Origin: Harmonia axyridis | Taxonomy: Eukaryota > Arthropoda > Insecta > Coleoptera > Coccinellidae | Direction of reading: 5' to 3' | Assembly (NCBI RefSeq): GCF_914767665.1 | Contig: NC_059504.1 | Location: forward strand, 32,767,720 to 32,831,719 | Length of the DNA: 64,000 nucleotides | Shown: positions 1 through 11,596 of the stretch, in pieces | Numbering within the stretch: position 1 is the first letter of the stretch | How the letters are laid out: the number at the start of each line of letters is the position of its first letter | The notes under the pieces: model-generated | Databases searched by the model: none | The model's input: only the letters and a program-made list of their open reading frames with translations | What the model was told of the DNA's origin: nothing | Program-made: the position numbers and the translations under genes

Positions 1-1
1 A

Positions 2-601
2 CAGCAGATAGAGTCCACTAAATGCCGACTGTGCAACAATGCTGAAGAGACAATCCAGCACCTATCGTCAGGGTGCTCTCAGATCGCTGGAACGAAATAC
101 CTGGCCCGGCATAACGAGATGGGGAAAGTAGTCCACCAGCTGATATGCCTTCAAGAAGGACTCCTCCGATGCTTCACCCCACATCATTTGTATACTCCAC
201 AAGCGCTACTAGAAAATGATAACATCAAGATTTACTGGGACCTAACTATAGTCACTGACCGAGGAGTGGAGCACAATAGGCCTGATATGGTGGTGTGGAA
301 CAAAACCGAAACAACTGCTCTGATAATTGATTTTGCCGTGCCTCTAGACAATAACATAGCGAAAGCATATGGCGAAAAAATGACGAAATACGAAAGCCTT
401 GCACGGCAAATGAGAGACATGTGGAAACTAAGATCTGTCAGAATAATACCACTAATCATAACCGCCAATGGACTGGTTCACCGGAAGACTGCTGCACACA
501 TCGAAGAACTGAAGCTGCCATCAAACACCTTAACGTGGATGCAAAAAGCCGTAATACTGGGAACAGTGGGCATAATCCGGCAAATCATATATCCCTACTA
601 A
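2..601 (+). CDS. C-terminal end of a PD-(D/E)XK-endonuclease (R2/R4-like) non-LTR retrotransposon protein, cut by the window edge
   Basis: The frame is open from the window edge to TAA at 599-601, so this is the 3' part of a longer ORF. At 23-76 it encodes a zinc knuckle with spacing CX2CX8HX4C. Downstream, at 278-331, is an RPD motif followed 15 residues after its D by a second aspartate in the context LIIDFAVP, and then a lysine-rich stretch (EKMTKY). A knuckle followed by RPD...D is the known arrangement of the restriction-like endonuclease in the R2/R4/CRE group, which nicks target DNA to prime reverse transcription. The reverse transcriptase would lie upstream of the window. The last residues (MQKAVILGTVGIIR) recur in a minus-strand copy at 54.7 kb. 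No stop or frameshift is seen in these 200 codons, so the copy is fairly young. The exact clade is not certain. Confidence 0.8.
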   Translation, partial: QQIESTKCRLCNNAEETIQHLSSGCSQIAGTKYLARHNEMGKVVHQLICLQEGLLRCFTPHHLYTPQALLENDNIKIYWDLTIVTDRGVEHNRPDMVVWNKTETTALIIDFAVPLDNNIAKAYGEKMTKYESLARQMRDMWKLRSVRIIPLIITANGLVHRKTAAHIEELKLPSNTLTWMQKAVILGTVGIIRQIIYPY

Positions 602-675
602 CAATTCCTAGTAGCACAGCTTACCCTTGGCCTACTGGCCCGGGTAAACTGGGAAATAACCCCACGAAAGTGTGA

Positions 676-715
<40 letters not shown>
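602..715 (+). other. 3' UTR and poly(A) tail of the PD-(D/E)XK retrotransposon
   Basis: About 75 bp follow the stop codon and end in GAAAGTGTGAAGC. A run of 37 A (679-715) then passes into TA-rich DNA. A genomic A-run directly after a retrotransposon 3' UTR marks the insertion end. The AAGTGTGAA ending is repeated in the two minus-strand copies near 54.65-54.91 kb, which supports this as the conserved 3' terminus. Confidence 0.8.
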
Positions 716-719
<4 letters not shown>

Positions 720-739
720 TAAGAGTCTCAGGTATATTT

Positions 740-817
740 AGATCAATGAGATAAGGGTTTATCGACTCAATGTTTGGAGGATTCTCCAAACATTTAGGAC
801 CCTTATCTCATTGATCT
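740..817. repeat. Hairpin-forming inverted repeat with nested inner hairpin
   Basis: Arms at 740-758 and 799-817 (AGATCAATGAGATAAGGGT and its complement) match exactly over 19 bp. Inside is a second 9-bp inverted repeat, 771-779 against 784-792 (TGTTTGGAG). TA-rich sequence lies outside the arms. It sits directly after the poly(A) tail. No family is recognised. Confidence 0.6.
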
Positions 818-859
818 ATATATATATTGAGAAAGAGCAATACAAATTATTAATTTCGA

Positions 860-1735
860 ACAATCAAGCATATGTGTCGATGAATCTCAGTATTAGCAGA
901 GGAAATGTGACGGGGCATCATACATTTCAACGTATGATACAAGAGAACAGATAAAAACCTCAGCAAAAACTCTGTCTCCCCGTATGGGCTACTAGTTACA
1001 TAGTCTCTTCGGTCAGTCCAATTTTTCACTACTTCTTCCAATAAATCTGGCCGTATGTCACCAATGGTGGCTAGAATATGGGCTTCTAATGCTTCAAGAG
1101 AGAACGAGGAGACCAGTTAACAGTTTGAGTTGTCAATACATTGATTTTGCAATAAATTGACGGTTAAGCACGTTGTATGGCAAGTTGCGCCGTCTTGTTG
1201 AAACCAAAGGTCGTCGATGTTTCGTGTAAACCGCACTAAACACAGTCAATTCTAATGGATGTAACTGATAGTGATTCGTGGCTTGAGTCTTTGCTCGATA
1301 TACGGTAATTTTGCTTATTGACGCTACAATCATAAATGAGCTTCATCACAAAACACAATTCTTCGGTAACTCTGCTCATCTTCGGCCAATTTCAAATTAG
1401 CCCAATCAACAAAAATGCGACGTAAAGGTTGTCATTTGGCTTCAATTCTTCCACGAGCTCTATTTCATAAACCAAGATCATTAGGTAAAATTGTCCACGT
1501 AGTCGAAGGACAAAGATAAACTAGTTGAGAACGGCGACGTATGGATATTCAACGTCTTCTTCAACACTTTACGTTACAGCAGCAATATTCTCTTCCCATT
1601 AGGCCGATTGTGTTGACCGTAAAATGGACGAAGTGCTCTATGAAATTCGTGAAGAGATTTGTGTTTTTCAGAATAAAATTCCACAATTTGAATGCGTTAT
1701 TCTGGCGTTAACATACTCACGATTAATTTCCAAAC
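860..1735 (-). pseudogene. Tc1/mariner-type transposase relic, copy 1
   Basis: Read on the minus strand, fragments in several frames match one mariner-type transposase in order. Near 1640-1735 is an N-terminal helix-turn-helix piece (PEYRIQIVEFY-like, then ALRPFYGQHNRPN). Near 1290-1325 is VNKQNYRI, which follows the first catalytic region. Near 1175-1203 is QQDGATCHT, around the second catalytic aspartate. Near 1000-1050 is a C-terminal IRPDLLEEVVKNWT. Frameshifts and stops separate these blocks and internal sequence is missing, so the gene is dead. Related copies of the family lie at 8.6, 18.3, 20.0, 34.8 and 49.1 kb, though this one is divergent. I could not place its terminal inverted repeats. 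Confidence 0.75.
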
Positions 1736-1789
1736 CTTACTGAACCGAAATGTCAACAAAGTTTGACATTCTCAACCGTCAAACTATAG

Positions 1790-4430
1790 ACAAGAATCAT
1801 CGAATATTCTCATGCAGTAAAAAAACACCAGTGACATATTGATATATGAAGTGCACGGATTTTTAATAAAAGAATCGTTACTCTTTGTTCAGTGAAGTAC
1901 CTAGAGCTTAACAGGACATTCAGTCTCAGAGCGAAAAAGCTAGTATCTACTTCAGCTGATCTCATTCGAGATTAATACAATTTCTCCGCATCGTACGGGA
2001 GGATTTACACCATCGTTTTCAATTTCGCGGAGCGCTCGCAATTGCTCAAATTCTGATCCGTGAAACAATGCAACGGGACCGACGCAATCGAAAAGAAGTA
2101 GGCTTAACTATCGATTGTTCCTCGCCTGAAATGGAGTTATCGTGGAGGCACGTAATAACCTTCGATATCTATCGGTCGGTAGCAATAATAATCGATAGCC
2201 ATTCCATTCGGTGAATCACGTTAATCAAAAGGGGTGATAACATTGAGAATGCGTCCATAAATAATAAATCGCGCCGCTACTGTGTAAGTTCGATCCGTCA
2301 AAAAATCGGATTTATGCGAGGAACTCACAATGGTGTTACGTATTGGACAGCAGCAAAAATCCGTACGATTTCTTCCTATTACGATCGAATGAACTAAGAT
2401 TGCGTATTGTTCTGTTCCGTTCAATCAGAACGGGAAGACGCATTTTGATGTTGTTGCTATTCTGAAATCTGTTGTAATGGAGAATTTTCATCAATTTGTT
2501 TCATATATTGAACACTACGACTATACCCCCAGTTGTGAGTTCTCTCAATATAGCCTGTAGCTATCAATTGTGTGGTATCCGCGTTAAAGCACGGAATAGA
2601 ATTTTGCTGAAGCAAAATTGCTGGCAAACTACAAAGTGCACGCTTATTCAGGTAGAATACTTGAAAGAGGACTTGAGATGTGGCATGAATCATCAATGAA
2701 ATAGGTGTGAAATACTAGGAATTACAAATTGGCGATACAGAAGAAATTCGTCGGGTATTTTAAAAAAAACCTAGAGGCGCGTTTCTAATGTGTAGATACC
2801 ACGGAATCTCAAATTATGTCTCATCCTACCAAGATAATATGATATGATGTCGATAATTTCATCATGAACTAACAAATTAACGTAATTATTGGTAAGATTG
2901 TGAATAAGCAATATTTGTATAAATTACAAGATGGTCCAACACCTTCAATCTCAGTTCAACAAAATATTGATAAATATCGAATTAATAAAGATGTTTATAA
3001 TTTAGAGTAAATCAGAATTTTCGCGAAGTGTCTCGAATATGAGCAATGCGTTGCTACTTTTTGGTGATACCAAAGACACCCTAAACAAATTTGCCCATTC
3101 TCTTGTAGTTTTGTGCTGTTGAAGATAACTGAAATAATTGAACCCGATATTTATAGAAAGCTTTATGTAAAAACCACTGGCGCCCTCATTATTTTTTTTG
3201 GGTATCCACATATATTTTATTTATTTTTGTTCCGATCATTGAGAACTTTCTGAAAATATAACATAGTCTATAATATTTATTTCAACAAATAACGTCTTAA
3301 TATGTATTTCATAATTTTTTCCTTTTCGCTTGTGGGTAGCTATGGTAAGGCAAAAAATATTATCCTTATTGGATAAGGACGTATAGTTTGCGCCCGAGCA
3401 ATAGCAAGGCAATCAATGTAGTCCGAGTCTAACTAAGAAATTTGCCACCTGAGTTGTGTATTTTTCCGCTACAGAGGTTGATTTTCTTTTACTTTTCTGA
3501 ATTTAGTTTATTATTTATTTACTTTCAATAAAATATCGGTTTGCCGTGAGTTCCTAAGGTTTTCATCTGTCGAACAAAATCTCTGTTAAATCTGAATTTA
3601 TACTTGTATCTATGGTATTTTTGATTTTCACCACTCACCATTCACTGTTGGGTGCAGTATCATTCACTATATTTGTGATGAGCACACAAGCTATTTACAG
3701 CTTAGGCGATGTTTTTTACCATATTTATATTTGTAAATAAGGAAATGAATTTGAATTAAAAGTATCTAAATAAATTCCAAAAGTGATGAAATTTAAGAAG
3801 CGGAAAATGATGCATGTGAATTCCTTTTACCGTAGATGTCTAAGGAACGTTACCAAACAGCATATAAGTGTTTCAAAGAGTGGTGCCTAAAATGGAATTT
3901 AACCTCAATCGAATAAACAATGATGGCATATTTCATGGAAAAGAGCCAAATATTGAAGTTGCCTGCAAGTTCATGGTGCGAATATTCCATGTTGAAGTCA
4001 ACGCTGTTTATTGAGGACAATATGGTTATTCCGAAATTCCCAAAACTCAGAGATTTTTTGAACGTTGAAGAAATAAAAATATTTTTTGTGGAGGCTGATG
4101 ACAATAATTTTTCTTCGATGAAGGTATTTTTTAGGAATTTTGTGACATGCTGGGAGATAATATTCAAAAGGAGGAAAATATAGCCATTGTCAATATACCA
4201 GATTCAATAGTATGCCTCATTCATTCATTCAAATTCACGATGACCGCAAATGAAAAAGAAGAAGAATTTTCAATGAACACCTGGAAATTATAAATATGCT
4301 TGGAAGTTTTCATCAACGGTTTTTCATGTTGTATCAAAATGGTAAATTCTCAGGACAACCTGTTGGAAAAAACATATTTTCGTCAGTTCCAAGCTCGGTT
4401 CCAAGCTTAATCGCAATTTCTCTGGGGTTG
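1790..4430. other. Unassigned AT-rich interval
   Basis: I see no recognisable protein family, RNA gene or clear repeat in this stretch. Short open frames at 2457-2699 and 3850-4183 occur on both strands over the same bases and show no family match, as expected by chance. Confidence 0.4.
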
Positions 4431-4437
4431 CCAAATA

Positions 4438-4799
4438 GTGATTCTTACACTGAACATAAGTACATTTAGGAAAACTTTATCTACTTTGTTAGCTAATACT
4501 CGAGTCAACGTCCTTGCACTAACGAGACATAGTGGCTGGAAATGGGATACCATGCCTAAAGTTATGACACACACAGTCTTTTCAACAAAAATTAGATTAG
4601 TGTACTTACCGTGTCAAAGATGAATAAGACCTTAACTCAGAGGTGCTATGATTATTTGGGACCCATAATGTTTAATGAACTTCCAATGGATATTAAAATT
4701 GCCGTCAGCGTAAAAATTTTCAAACAAAGAATGAAGGAATTGATTCATTCAGTAGACAGAACCTACATCATGCAGTTGATTGAAAGAAAAAATTGCTAG
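4438..4799 (+). pseudogene. C-terminal tail of a CR1/Jockey-like reverse-transcriptase protein
   Basis: Two overlapping frames (4438-4623 and 4611-4799) together read like the last part of a non-LTR ORF2. The second contains LTQRCYDYLGPIMFNELP followed by FKQRMKELI. This matches the recurrent ending in which an S/C-Y-x-GP-x-L/M-x-N-x-LP block is followed by an amphipathic helix. The switch of frame near 4611 marks a frameshift. Similar tails occur at 27.45-27.61 kb and 33.93-34.05 kb. No catalytic YADD region is present upstream, so this is a 5'-truncated insertion, as is typical of such elements. Confidence 0.6.
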
Positions 4800-4904
4800 T
4801 TTTGCCCTCGTCGTTTGTTTTTCATTGGTTTTTGCATCTATTGTTTTTGGCTTCATGGATTACTTTGAGAGAGGAAATTTGAGTTTTATTTTGTTATTTA
4901 GCAT

Positions 4905-5204
4905 ATACAGGGTGTTTCATTGGTAAATGTACATACGGTAACCTGAGGTACCCTTGACGAGTCCAAAAAACCTATATATGATAGGTCTAATCTTCCTCAT
5001 AGCCGAGTTACAGGGTGGTTTATGAATTCACCAATATTTTCAATTCCTTATAACTTTTGAACCACCCGGTATATTTGATTGATATTTGGGACGTATAATA
5101 CACACCATTAGGTCCATCGATTGATCTTTGAACTAATTTAAAAAATTAGATCCCTATTAGAAAAATATGGTACTTTTAACAAGCTGAGATGAAACACCCT
5201 GTAT
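4905..5204. mobile_element. Miniature inverted-repeat element, TACAGGGTG type (about 300 bp)
   Basis: The left end ATACAGGGTGTTTCAT and the right end ATGAAACACCCTGTAT are exact reverse complements over 16 bp. The flanks are TA-rich, so a short TA-based target duplication cannot be resolved. There is no coding capacity. It shares its outer nine bases with the elements at 6.7, 22.1, 28.06 and 56.3 kb, while the interior differs. Confidence 0.8.
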
Positions 5205-5547
5205 AGTGGAATATTCGAATTAAATGGCAATATTCGGAAAGAACAGAAATTTGTCTATGGGGTTCGGTAGAATTTAATGTCCTGCACGTTATTCAACTCA
5301 TCAAAAATTTCGGCCATAAATTTAGTTCAATTGTGGAATTTTACTAACTTCACAGAAAAATCGTAAATTGAACATTGAGATTAAATTGAAAAAATCTTTT
5401 GTTCCACTGAGTGAATATTTGTATTCTTGATATTCTGACAAATTTTCTCAAGTATTTTCCAGAAATGCATGGCTTGTGATGTGACAAATTGGCTACAAAG
5501 AATAAATAACTGTACACAAATAGATAGATAAAAACATTTTAAAAGAA

Positions 5548-6005
5548 TTACAGATGCTGTTCGAAAGGCCAATCCCTTTGCTCGATACACATTCTTGCCC
5601 TTTTCAAATTATGTCGAATAGCTGTTTTCATCATGTCTAGATTATTACGGATCTTATTGCATGTATCTTCGATACGTTGTAAGAGAATTTCCTCACTTCA
5701 TATTTCAGACGAATACAATAGGGATTTCAAATATCCCTAAATGAAATATTCGACTGTATTGAAATCTGGTGATCTAGCGGGTCATGTATGGGGTCCACCT
5801 TTGCCTATCCATATATTTGGAAAGTTCGGGTCCAAAAACCTTAACTATAAATTGAGTTGAAGTCCCATCATGCTGAAAATACATCCCTGCAAAGTCCATT
5901 TCTTTGAGTAATGCAGGTAGATAATTTTGAAGGAAATCTAAATAATGACCACCTGTAGGATGTGTGCTCCAATCAAATGGGTCCTATAAACACCACACCA
6001 AAGGT
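5548..6005 (-). pseudogene. Tc1/mariner-like (IS630-superfamily) transposase, C-terminal half, broken
   Basis: The minus-strand frame reads a catalytic-core segment (LPALLKEMDFAGMYFQHDGT, then FGPELSKYMDRQRW). It ends in TAA at 5548-5550 after KRARMCIEQRDWPFEQHL. The QHDG block is where the second catalytic aspartate lies. The C-terminal pattern R-x3-CI-x5-FE-x2-L is characteristic of arthropod transposases with a DUF4817-type N-terminal helix-turn-helix. Stops between the blocks show decay. The same C-terminal signature (NGGHFEHLL) appears inside the foldback at 22.1-23.6 kb. The N-terminal half is not found here. Confidence 0.6.
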
Positions 6006-6088
6006 ACTTTGAAAAGGGGGGGTTAAAAAATGCTAAAAAAAGATCACGTGATTAATGGACAACCCCTAATGAGGGAAAAGTGCTTGCC

Positions 6089-6110
6089 GTATATATATAT
6101 ATATATATAT
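6089..6110. repeat. (TA)n microsatellite
   Basis: A short uninterrupted TA tract immediately left of hairpin element A. Confidence 0.95.
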
Positions 6111-6421
6111 AATCAATAGTATTTTCTTTATTTGGAAGTGTCAGGTTTTTAATGAAGTCGTTTAGTTCATATAAAAAAATATAATTATACGTTTCGGAGA
6201 ACACTCTCCTTCTTCAGTAAAAATAACTCATCTGATAGCTTACAATATGTAGCTTTCATATTGTAAGCTATCAGATGAGTTATTTTTACTGAAGAAGGAG
6301 AGTGTTCTCCGAAACGTATAATTATATTTTTTTATATGAACTAAACGACTTCATTAAAAACCTGACACTTCCAAATAAAGAAAATACTATTGATTATTAA
6401 AAAGCAGGTAAATAACATGAT

Positions 6422-6425
<4 letters not shown>
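6111..6425. mobile_element. Hairpin element A, copy 1 (possible inverted Penelope-like termini)
   Basis: Arms 6111-6249 and 6257-6395 are reverse complements over 139 bp with only a 7-bp spacer. The right side continues for about 30 bp (to 6425, ending TGATCAAAA) before (TA)n; the left side lacks this extension. A second copy at 21.55-22.09 kb has the extension on the other side. Each arm carries CTGAAGA, then a GGAGA...TCTCC hairpin, then GAAAC. There is no ORF. One reading is two inverted copies of a retroelement terminus, with Penelope-like elements as the candidate because their termini can carry hammerhead motifs. A foldback DNA transposon is the alternative. Confidence 0.55.
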
Positions 6426-6501
<76 letters not shown>

Positions 6502-6515
6502 ATATATCTATGTAG
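6426..6515. repeat. (TA)n microsatellite with TATG interruptions
   Basis: A long TA tract with a few TATGTATA variants, directly abutting hairpin element A. The open frame across it is only alternating Ile-Tyr codons and is not a gene. Confidence 0.95.
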
Positions 6516-6688
6516 ATATATATTCCATATTTGTACGAAACTTGTAATATTATTAGTTTTGGGGAATATATCGACTTATTATTAGTATTAATAGGATTTT
6601 GGGCAATAATATTTGTCAAACATCGGACATAATATGAAAAATATACAAAAACTCAACAGATATATCATTTATTAAAAGTGAATCCGTA

Positions 6689-7442
6689 TACAGGGTCCTG
6701 CAATAGTAGGTTAGGCTTCCATAGCTGCCAAACCAGACGTTTTAGGAATTTAGTTGAAAATATTCTGCATCTCTGGAAATTATTTTCTGATATACAGGGT
6801 GTTCCCAAATAAAATTATTCAACAAATGAGTGATTTTTTAAATTGAACACCCCTTATATTTTTGCTTATTTTCAATGCTTTTCAATATCTCTATCATGAT
6901 GCAAAATATTAGGGATATTTTTCCAACAGTACTTTATTCAGAAAATACTGCAAAATTTCGACGAAACAGTAGTTCGGTTACCTATTTTCAAAAGCGATAG
7001 AAACATGAATTTGATCAGATTTTCTTTTAACTTAAGAATTTGCCTAGTCATCGTTCCAAATGATCAACTTCTCTTATACAGGGTGTCCGTTATCAATGTC
7101 CAAATATGAAGAATTTCAAATTATTTTTTCTCGAGTTTTTCGAATCTAACACCTTGTATTTTTTTTCATGATGATGTACACAGTTCAAAACCTTACATTT
7201 TTTCAATAGTAACCAAAGGGCTATTTTCACTCCTGCGTCCAGCAGGCACGAAAAATGAAATCAGAACGGAAAATTTTATTCATTTGTTGAATAATTTTAT
7301 TTGAGAACACCCTGTATATCAGAAAATAATTTCCAGAGATGCAGAATCTAAAGTACATACCAAGGGGATGCTTTTCAACTAAATTTCTAAAACATCTGGT
7401 TTGGCAGCTATGGAAACCTAACACACTATTGCAGGACCCTGT
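6689..7442. mobile_element. TIR element with long inverted repeats, TACAGGGTG-related
   Basis: The outer arms run inward from TACAGGGTCCTGCAATAG (6689) and its complement ending at 7442. They continue into a second inverted repeat beginning TACAGGGTGTTCCCAAATA (about 6793) and its complement ending near 7318. The arms total roughly 140-160 bp with scattered mismatches. The core (about 6830-7280) has no coding potential and contains a further TACAGGGTGTCC half-end near 7078. The layout suggests one miniature element inserted inside, or captured between, the ends of another. Confidence 0.65.
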
Positions 7443-8569
7443 AGAGTTTGAATATCTAGAAGAAAACGAAAAAGAGAATAGTTAACCTCATGTTGTTCAC
7501 TGTAAGTCTGAAAATTGTAGCATTGAATATAAAAATAAAATACTAATAATATAATTAAAGTTCTGATTCAATTTTCACCTCCTTCCCAAGGAAATTAATT
7601 CTCACCTTCTTCCCGTTGTCAATAGTATAACTCATGCTATTTCAGTAAGTAGTACGTACTTCAATCAAATCAATGTCGTAACAGACTACTTATTATGTCA
7701 GTAGTGGAAATCATGATTTCAATCATGTTTTGTGCTACATCGCTCATATAAAACAGTTCATCGAAAGGAATAACATGACAAAGAAGAGAGTAACAAATTG
7801 AAGTTGAAAACATGGAAGATCACTAATTGACGATTGTTTGAAATCTTCAAAGCACGGGATCCATTGAAATCATTAGTTGCATAATGTCGGTAGAGCGTTA
7901 GTATAGATACTACTACTGTCATAGAAGCAATTTTCTTCACACATTACCAGCTAGTGAATACCTAATTCGTGAAAAAACGAGAGATCCAAGTTATCGCTAG
8001 CCTCGCTTTATGCACGCTTTCTACTCGGGAAATAGTGCAAATGATGTAACTTGCAGTAACGGGCAAATGATGTGTACTCATTTCGCAATTGCTCCTTTGA
8101 TATGTGAGTGATACCATTTTACGAACAATTACTTCACGAAATGGGTACGATATCTATAAAAGATATACCAACGGTATTTTTTCTTGAGAACGGTGAAGTA
8201 CTGCATTGAGTTCAATGAATTCTTTTCGAGTTCTTGTGAATTTTGTATATATACTACTATACATTCCTATTAGGTTCAGTTAAAACTCCCTGAATTCCAT
8301 TCAACTCGTACTAGTCAGGAGAGTATTCTGTCAGCTTTAACGCTAGCGCTGTTAGTTGATTAATCAATAGCCGTTTGTTAATTCAGGGAAGTTCTCGAAA
8401 ATAGGTTTATTTTTAAGTGTGCCATTGTGCATATTACCTCGATAAATCGATTTTTTTCTAATGAAAAATGGAAAATTATTTGATCTATTGTTACAAACAC
8501 CCCATATTAAAAAAAAAACTGTAGGATAGGATATCAATATTCTCCACCAATTTCACACCATATTAAGGG
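7443..8569. other. Unassigned interval
   Basis: Nothing recognisable on either strand. All open frames are short and unlike known families. Confidence 0.4.
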
Positions 8570-9252
8570 TTTTCCGATAAGAGATTTCATATTGCATAGC
8601 CTGCTATCTAGACAGTTGTCACTTTTGAAGCTTTCATCGTTTGACATTTGACAAGTAAAAACTACGTCATAACCAAATAACGAAAAATGAAACAATACAC
8701 GCTTCAATAATGCATTGCAATTGTTAAAATTATGGAGTCACAGTTCGCAAAACTAAAGTACTTTTGGGTTGTCGTGAAGTACCTTCTCGGCCGGCAATAG
8801 TGAAACTGATGGAAAAATTTGGGTCTATTGGGACATGTTAGTGATATCAAAAATCGAAACCCAGTGCTCCGCTCAATAATATCTGAGCGACAGTGGACCG
8901 TATTTTGCATGAATACCTAGCTGTTAAGGCTTAAGTTCATTTAATGCAAGAAACCCAGTGCTCCGCTCAATAATATCTGAGCGACAATGGACCGTATTTT
9001 GCATGAATACCTAGCTGCAAGAACTCAAGCCGTCGGATCTTAGGTGATTGGGTTCTTGAAATGCATCAAAATAAGCCGTCAGTGATCGCTCATTTTGATC
9101 TCGAATGCTACGGTGACAAACAAAATTGTCACATTTGGGGCTCGGGAAATCTAAGTATGATTGTTGAAAAACCTCTCCATTCTCAACATATCACTGCTTG
9201 ATGCAATTTTTGGGCTGGTGGTGTGATTGGACATCAGTTATCCGAAAATGAG
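8570..9252 (+). pseudogene. Tc1/mariner-type transposase relic, copy 2, with internal duplication
   Basis: The left end near 8570 (CCGATAAGAGATTTCATATT) matches the terminal repeat of the complete deletion copy at 34.76-35.36 kb. A leader follows with GCAGTT/ACAGTTGTCAC-type sequence, then transposase fragments. These include an N-terminal zone (QFAKLKYFW..., then LLGRQ), a region before the catalytic core, and near 9120-9250 blocks resembling NKQN-HIWG, NLSMIVEKPLHSQHIT and AGGVIG. A 68-bp segment (8856-8923) is repeated at 8950-9017. Stops in every frame show it is inactive. Homology to the copy at 49.1 kb stops at about 9252, so the C-terminal half is absent. Confidence 0.7.
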
Positions 9253-9866
9253 TCCCAGGCAAGCACCGAAACAATTGCATTTCAGCAAGAAAAGTTTATC
9301 ATTATTTCACTGAATCGGGGAATTACGGCTCTGTTAGCCGTTAGTTCATTTCCAAGAACACTTTCTTTCTTTCTTTCACTGGACAGACTTCAAACAGCTG
9401 CTATGCTGTGTCCTCTTCTATCGCATGAGATGGTTGATTGGGACCTCTCAGTCGCACACATTCACTCGCAGCAATATTTAACTTTTTAAAATTCGACAAC
9501 CGGGATTCTGGACTGATTTTTCGCAGGCAACCCTATACCACCGTGTTCATAATAAAATAATCTTTGATGTTATTGATTTTGATTCAATAATCAGACCGTT
9601 GCAAAATGCTAGTATAGATTGACCTGTTTATACCTGGCTACCCTTGGGTTGTGACCGGAAAAAAATAGGCAACCTAACGTTTGCACATTCTATGGGCTTC
9701 ATACTTTCGATTGGTATAGAATTTATCTAATAAGCAAAACGGTGAAATGTTTGAAAAAAAAATTTTTTTTAATTATTAATTAAATCTACTCTGGACTAAA
9801 ATTTGTAAGGCAACCCATATGTGATATATTTATTGACATGTTAAATTAGATATAAAATACGTTTTA
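9253..9866. other. Unassigned interval
   Basis: No family recognised. The open frame 9223-9489 begins inside mariner relic DNA and continues into unrelated sequence, so I do not call it a gene. Confidence 0.4.
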
Positions 9867-10135
9867 TCAAATAAGCATCTCGGTGAAGGTCGTTTTATAT
9901 CGGGATCCTATACTATTAGGAGCCTTGGCTACTACTTCGTGAGTATCCAGAACTGACTTTTCCATATGAGTGGTTCTTAGGCCAGTCAGCTCCGGGCATT
10001 TGCACACTATGTGTTCGGCTGTTTCTATCCACTTTCTACAGAGTCTGCAGATCTCATTTGCTGACTCACCCATGTGGTACAAAAGGTATTTGCATCGACA
10101 GTGATCGTCAGCAGACTCACCGTTACCCGAAGCTC
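9867..10135 (-). pseudogene. C-terminal zinc-knuckle tail of an RNase H-bearing non-LTR retrotransposon
   Basis: On the minus strand the frame reads DDHCRCKYLLYHMG, then CRLCRKWIETAEHIVCKCPEL, with cysteine/histidine spacing CX2CX8HX3-4C. This is the familiar end of arthropod non-LTR proteins whose RNase H domain is followed by GHC-x-L...HL...MG...C-x-FC...ETAEHLLC-x-C. The RNase H and reverse transcriptase would lie further right on the plus strand but are absent, so the copy is 5' truncated. The reading frame breaks near 10130. A plus-strand relative with part of the RNase H domain is at 63.2-63.8 kb. Confidence 0.65.
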
Positions 10136-11596
10136 AGCGTTATTGAACCAATGACTTGTATTGGTATTTTCCAAACCCACAAAAGAGCTTAGGACCAACA
10201 GGTAATGCTCTTTTTGCAAGTTCATCAGCTTTTTATAGTGATTGCTTCTACAATGGAAATGGCTGAGAATATTAAAAAAAGAGTTGTTAATTCATTGCAC
10301 AAAAGAGCAATATATTTATCTAAATTTTTAGTTTTTTCTTTTCGCATCTTATATTATATTACATTATATGGTTATATACTGATAGAAAAACACATATTAT
10401 AGGTAATAAAAGTAGAATTATATTTAAATCCGTCTATTTTGAAAGATAAATTTGATCTGGTGATCGTAAATGTAATGTGCGGTGTAACAGAAATTAACCA
10501 TTCAACTCGAGTTGAAAAATAATTTTGAATCAAATTCTTCGGTGCATACGGCCGTTAGAGAGTTTGTAACAACTGTTAAAAAGTTATTGTGTACCAAGTA
10601 TAACTACATGTTAAATTTCATTCGATCAGAAATTAAATATTATTCCTTATTTACTGCATGGACCATTATCTCACTTTTAGACTTACCCTTTCGTTTGAAC
10701 TGGATAAAATATTATTCGAATGATCTTTTCGGTACTGCTCGAGATAATTTAAGAGCATTCAATATTGGAAATATTCGATTATTTTCTTTCGATAAAATTC
10801 ATCTCCACCCTTAGATACCTTTAGAGCAAGGAATGCGACTGCCGATTCCTCTCCTGGTGACATGTGACTTATTTCTTCAATCGTTATATTCGCGAGATGA
10901 GATTCCCCTCCTATCATCAACACAAATAGCGTGCACAAAGTAAATCTCAGATTAATTGGTCAGCTAAATGCGAAATATGCAAATGCACTGTCAGCGAACT
11001 AAAAGCGGAATAAAAATAATAATTCAAGACAAAGATATCTAGGATAAGGTCGAAAGAAATATAAATACATGTAACTACTACAGCGATCCCGTATTTTATA
11101 ATAATGGTCTTGGCAGAAAGCTATTAACGGACCAGTCCGGCAATTATCGCAATCGATTGACTGAAAAAAAGGTCCTTCTCGAGAATATGCCCGATTTATT
11201 GGAACGATCGCTTCATCGGGGTTTCTTGACCAGTTTTTCCACCAATGGCGGCCGTTCCACTAATGCAATTATCTCAATATGTCACGTGATATTTAGAGCC
11301 CCTGAGAGGTCGGCCATGATATCATCCTTTATTTCTCCACAGGATGAGATTTTTCAACCCAAATATTCTTCAGACGGAAATTTAATAAAATAATAATTTG
11401 GTTTTAGTTCGAAGAAATATTTATAGTCCATTTTCCTTAAGTATAACCTCTCATACCTAGTGAGATTTTTTAACCAAACGAAAACTTCTTGTTACTGGTT
11501 GAAGCGTTCACAAAACTGGAGATATGGTTGACATCAGGATGTGTCATTCTGTTTGTAATTGAAATATTACGTTTTCATTCCAATTTTTCAAAATTA
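10136..11596. other. Unassigned interval
   Basis: No recognisable family on either strand. The 100-codon frame at 10512-10814 has no motif I recognise. Confidence 0.35.

Noticed and set aside
6341..6619. Open frame of alternating Ile-Tyr codons
   Set aside because: It is a translation of the (TA)n tract. The same applies to frames at 22089-22355, 29133-29342, 54653-54931 and 62482-62876.
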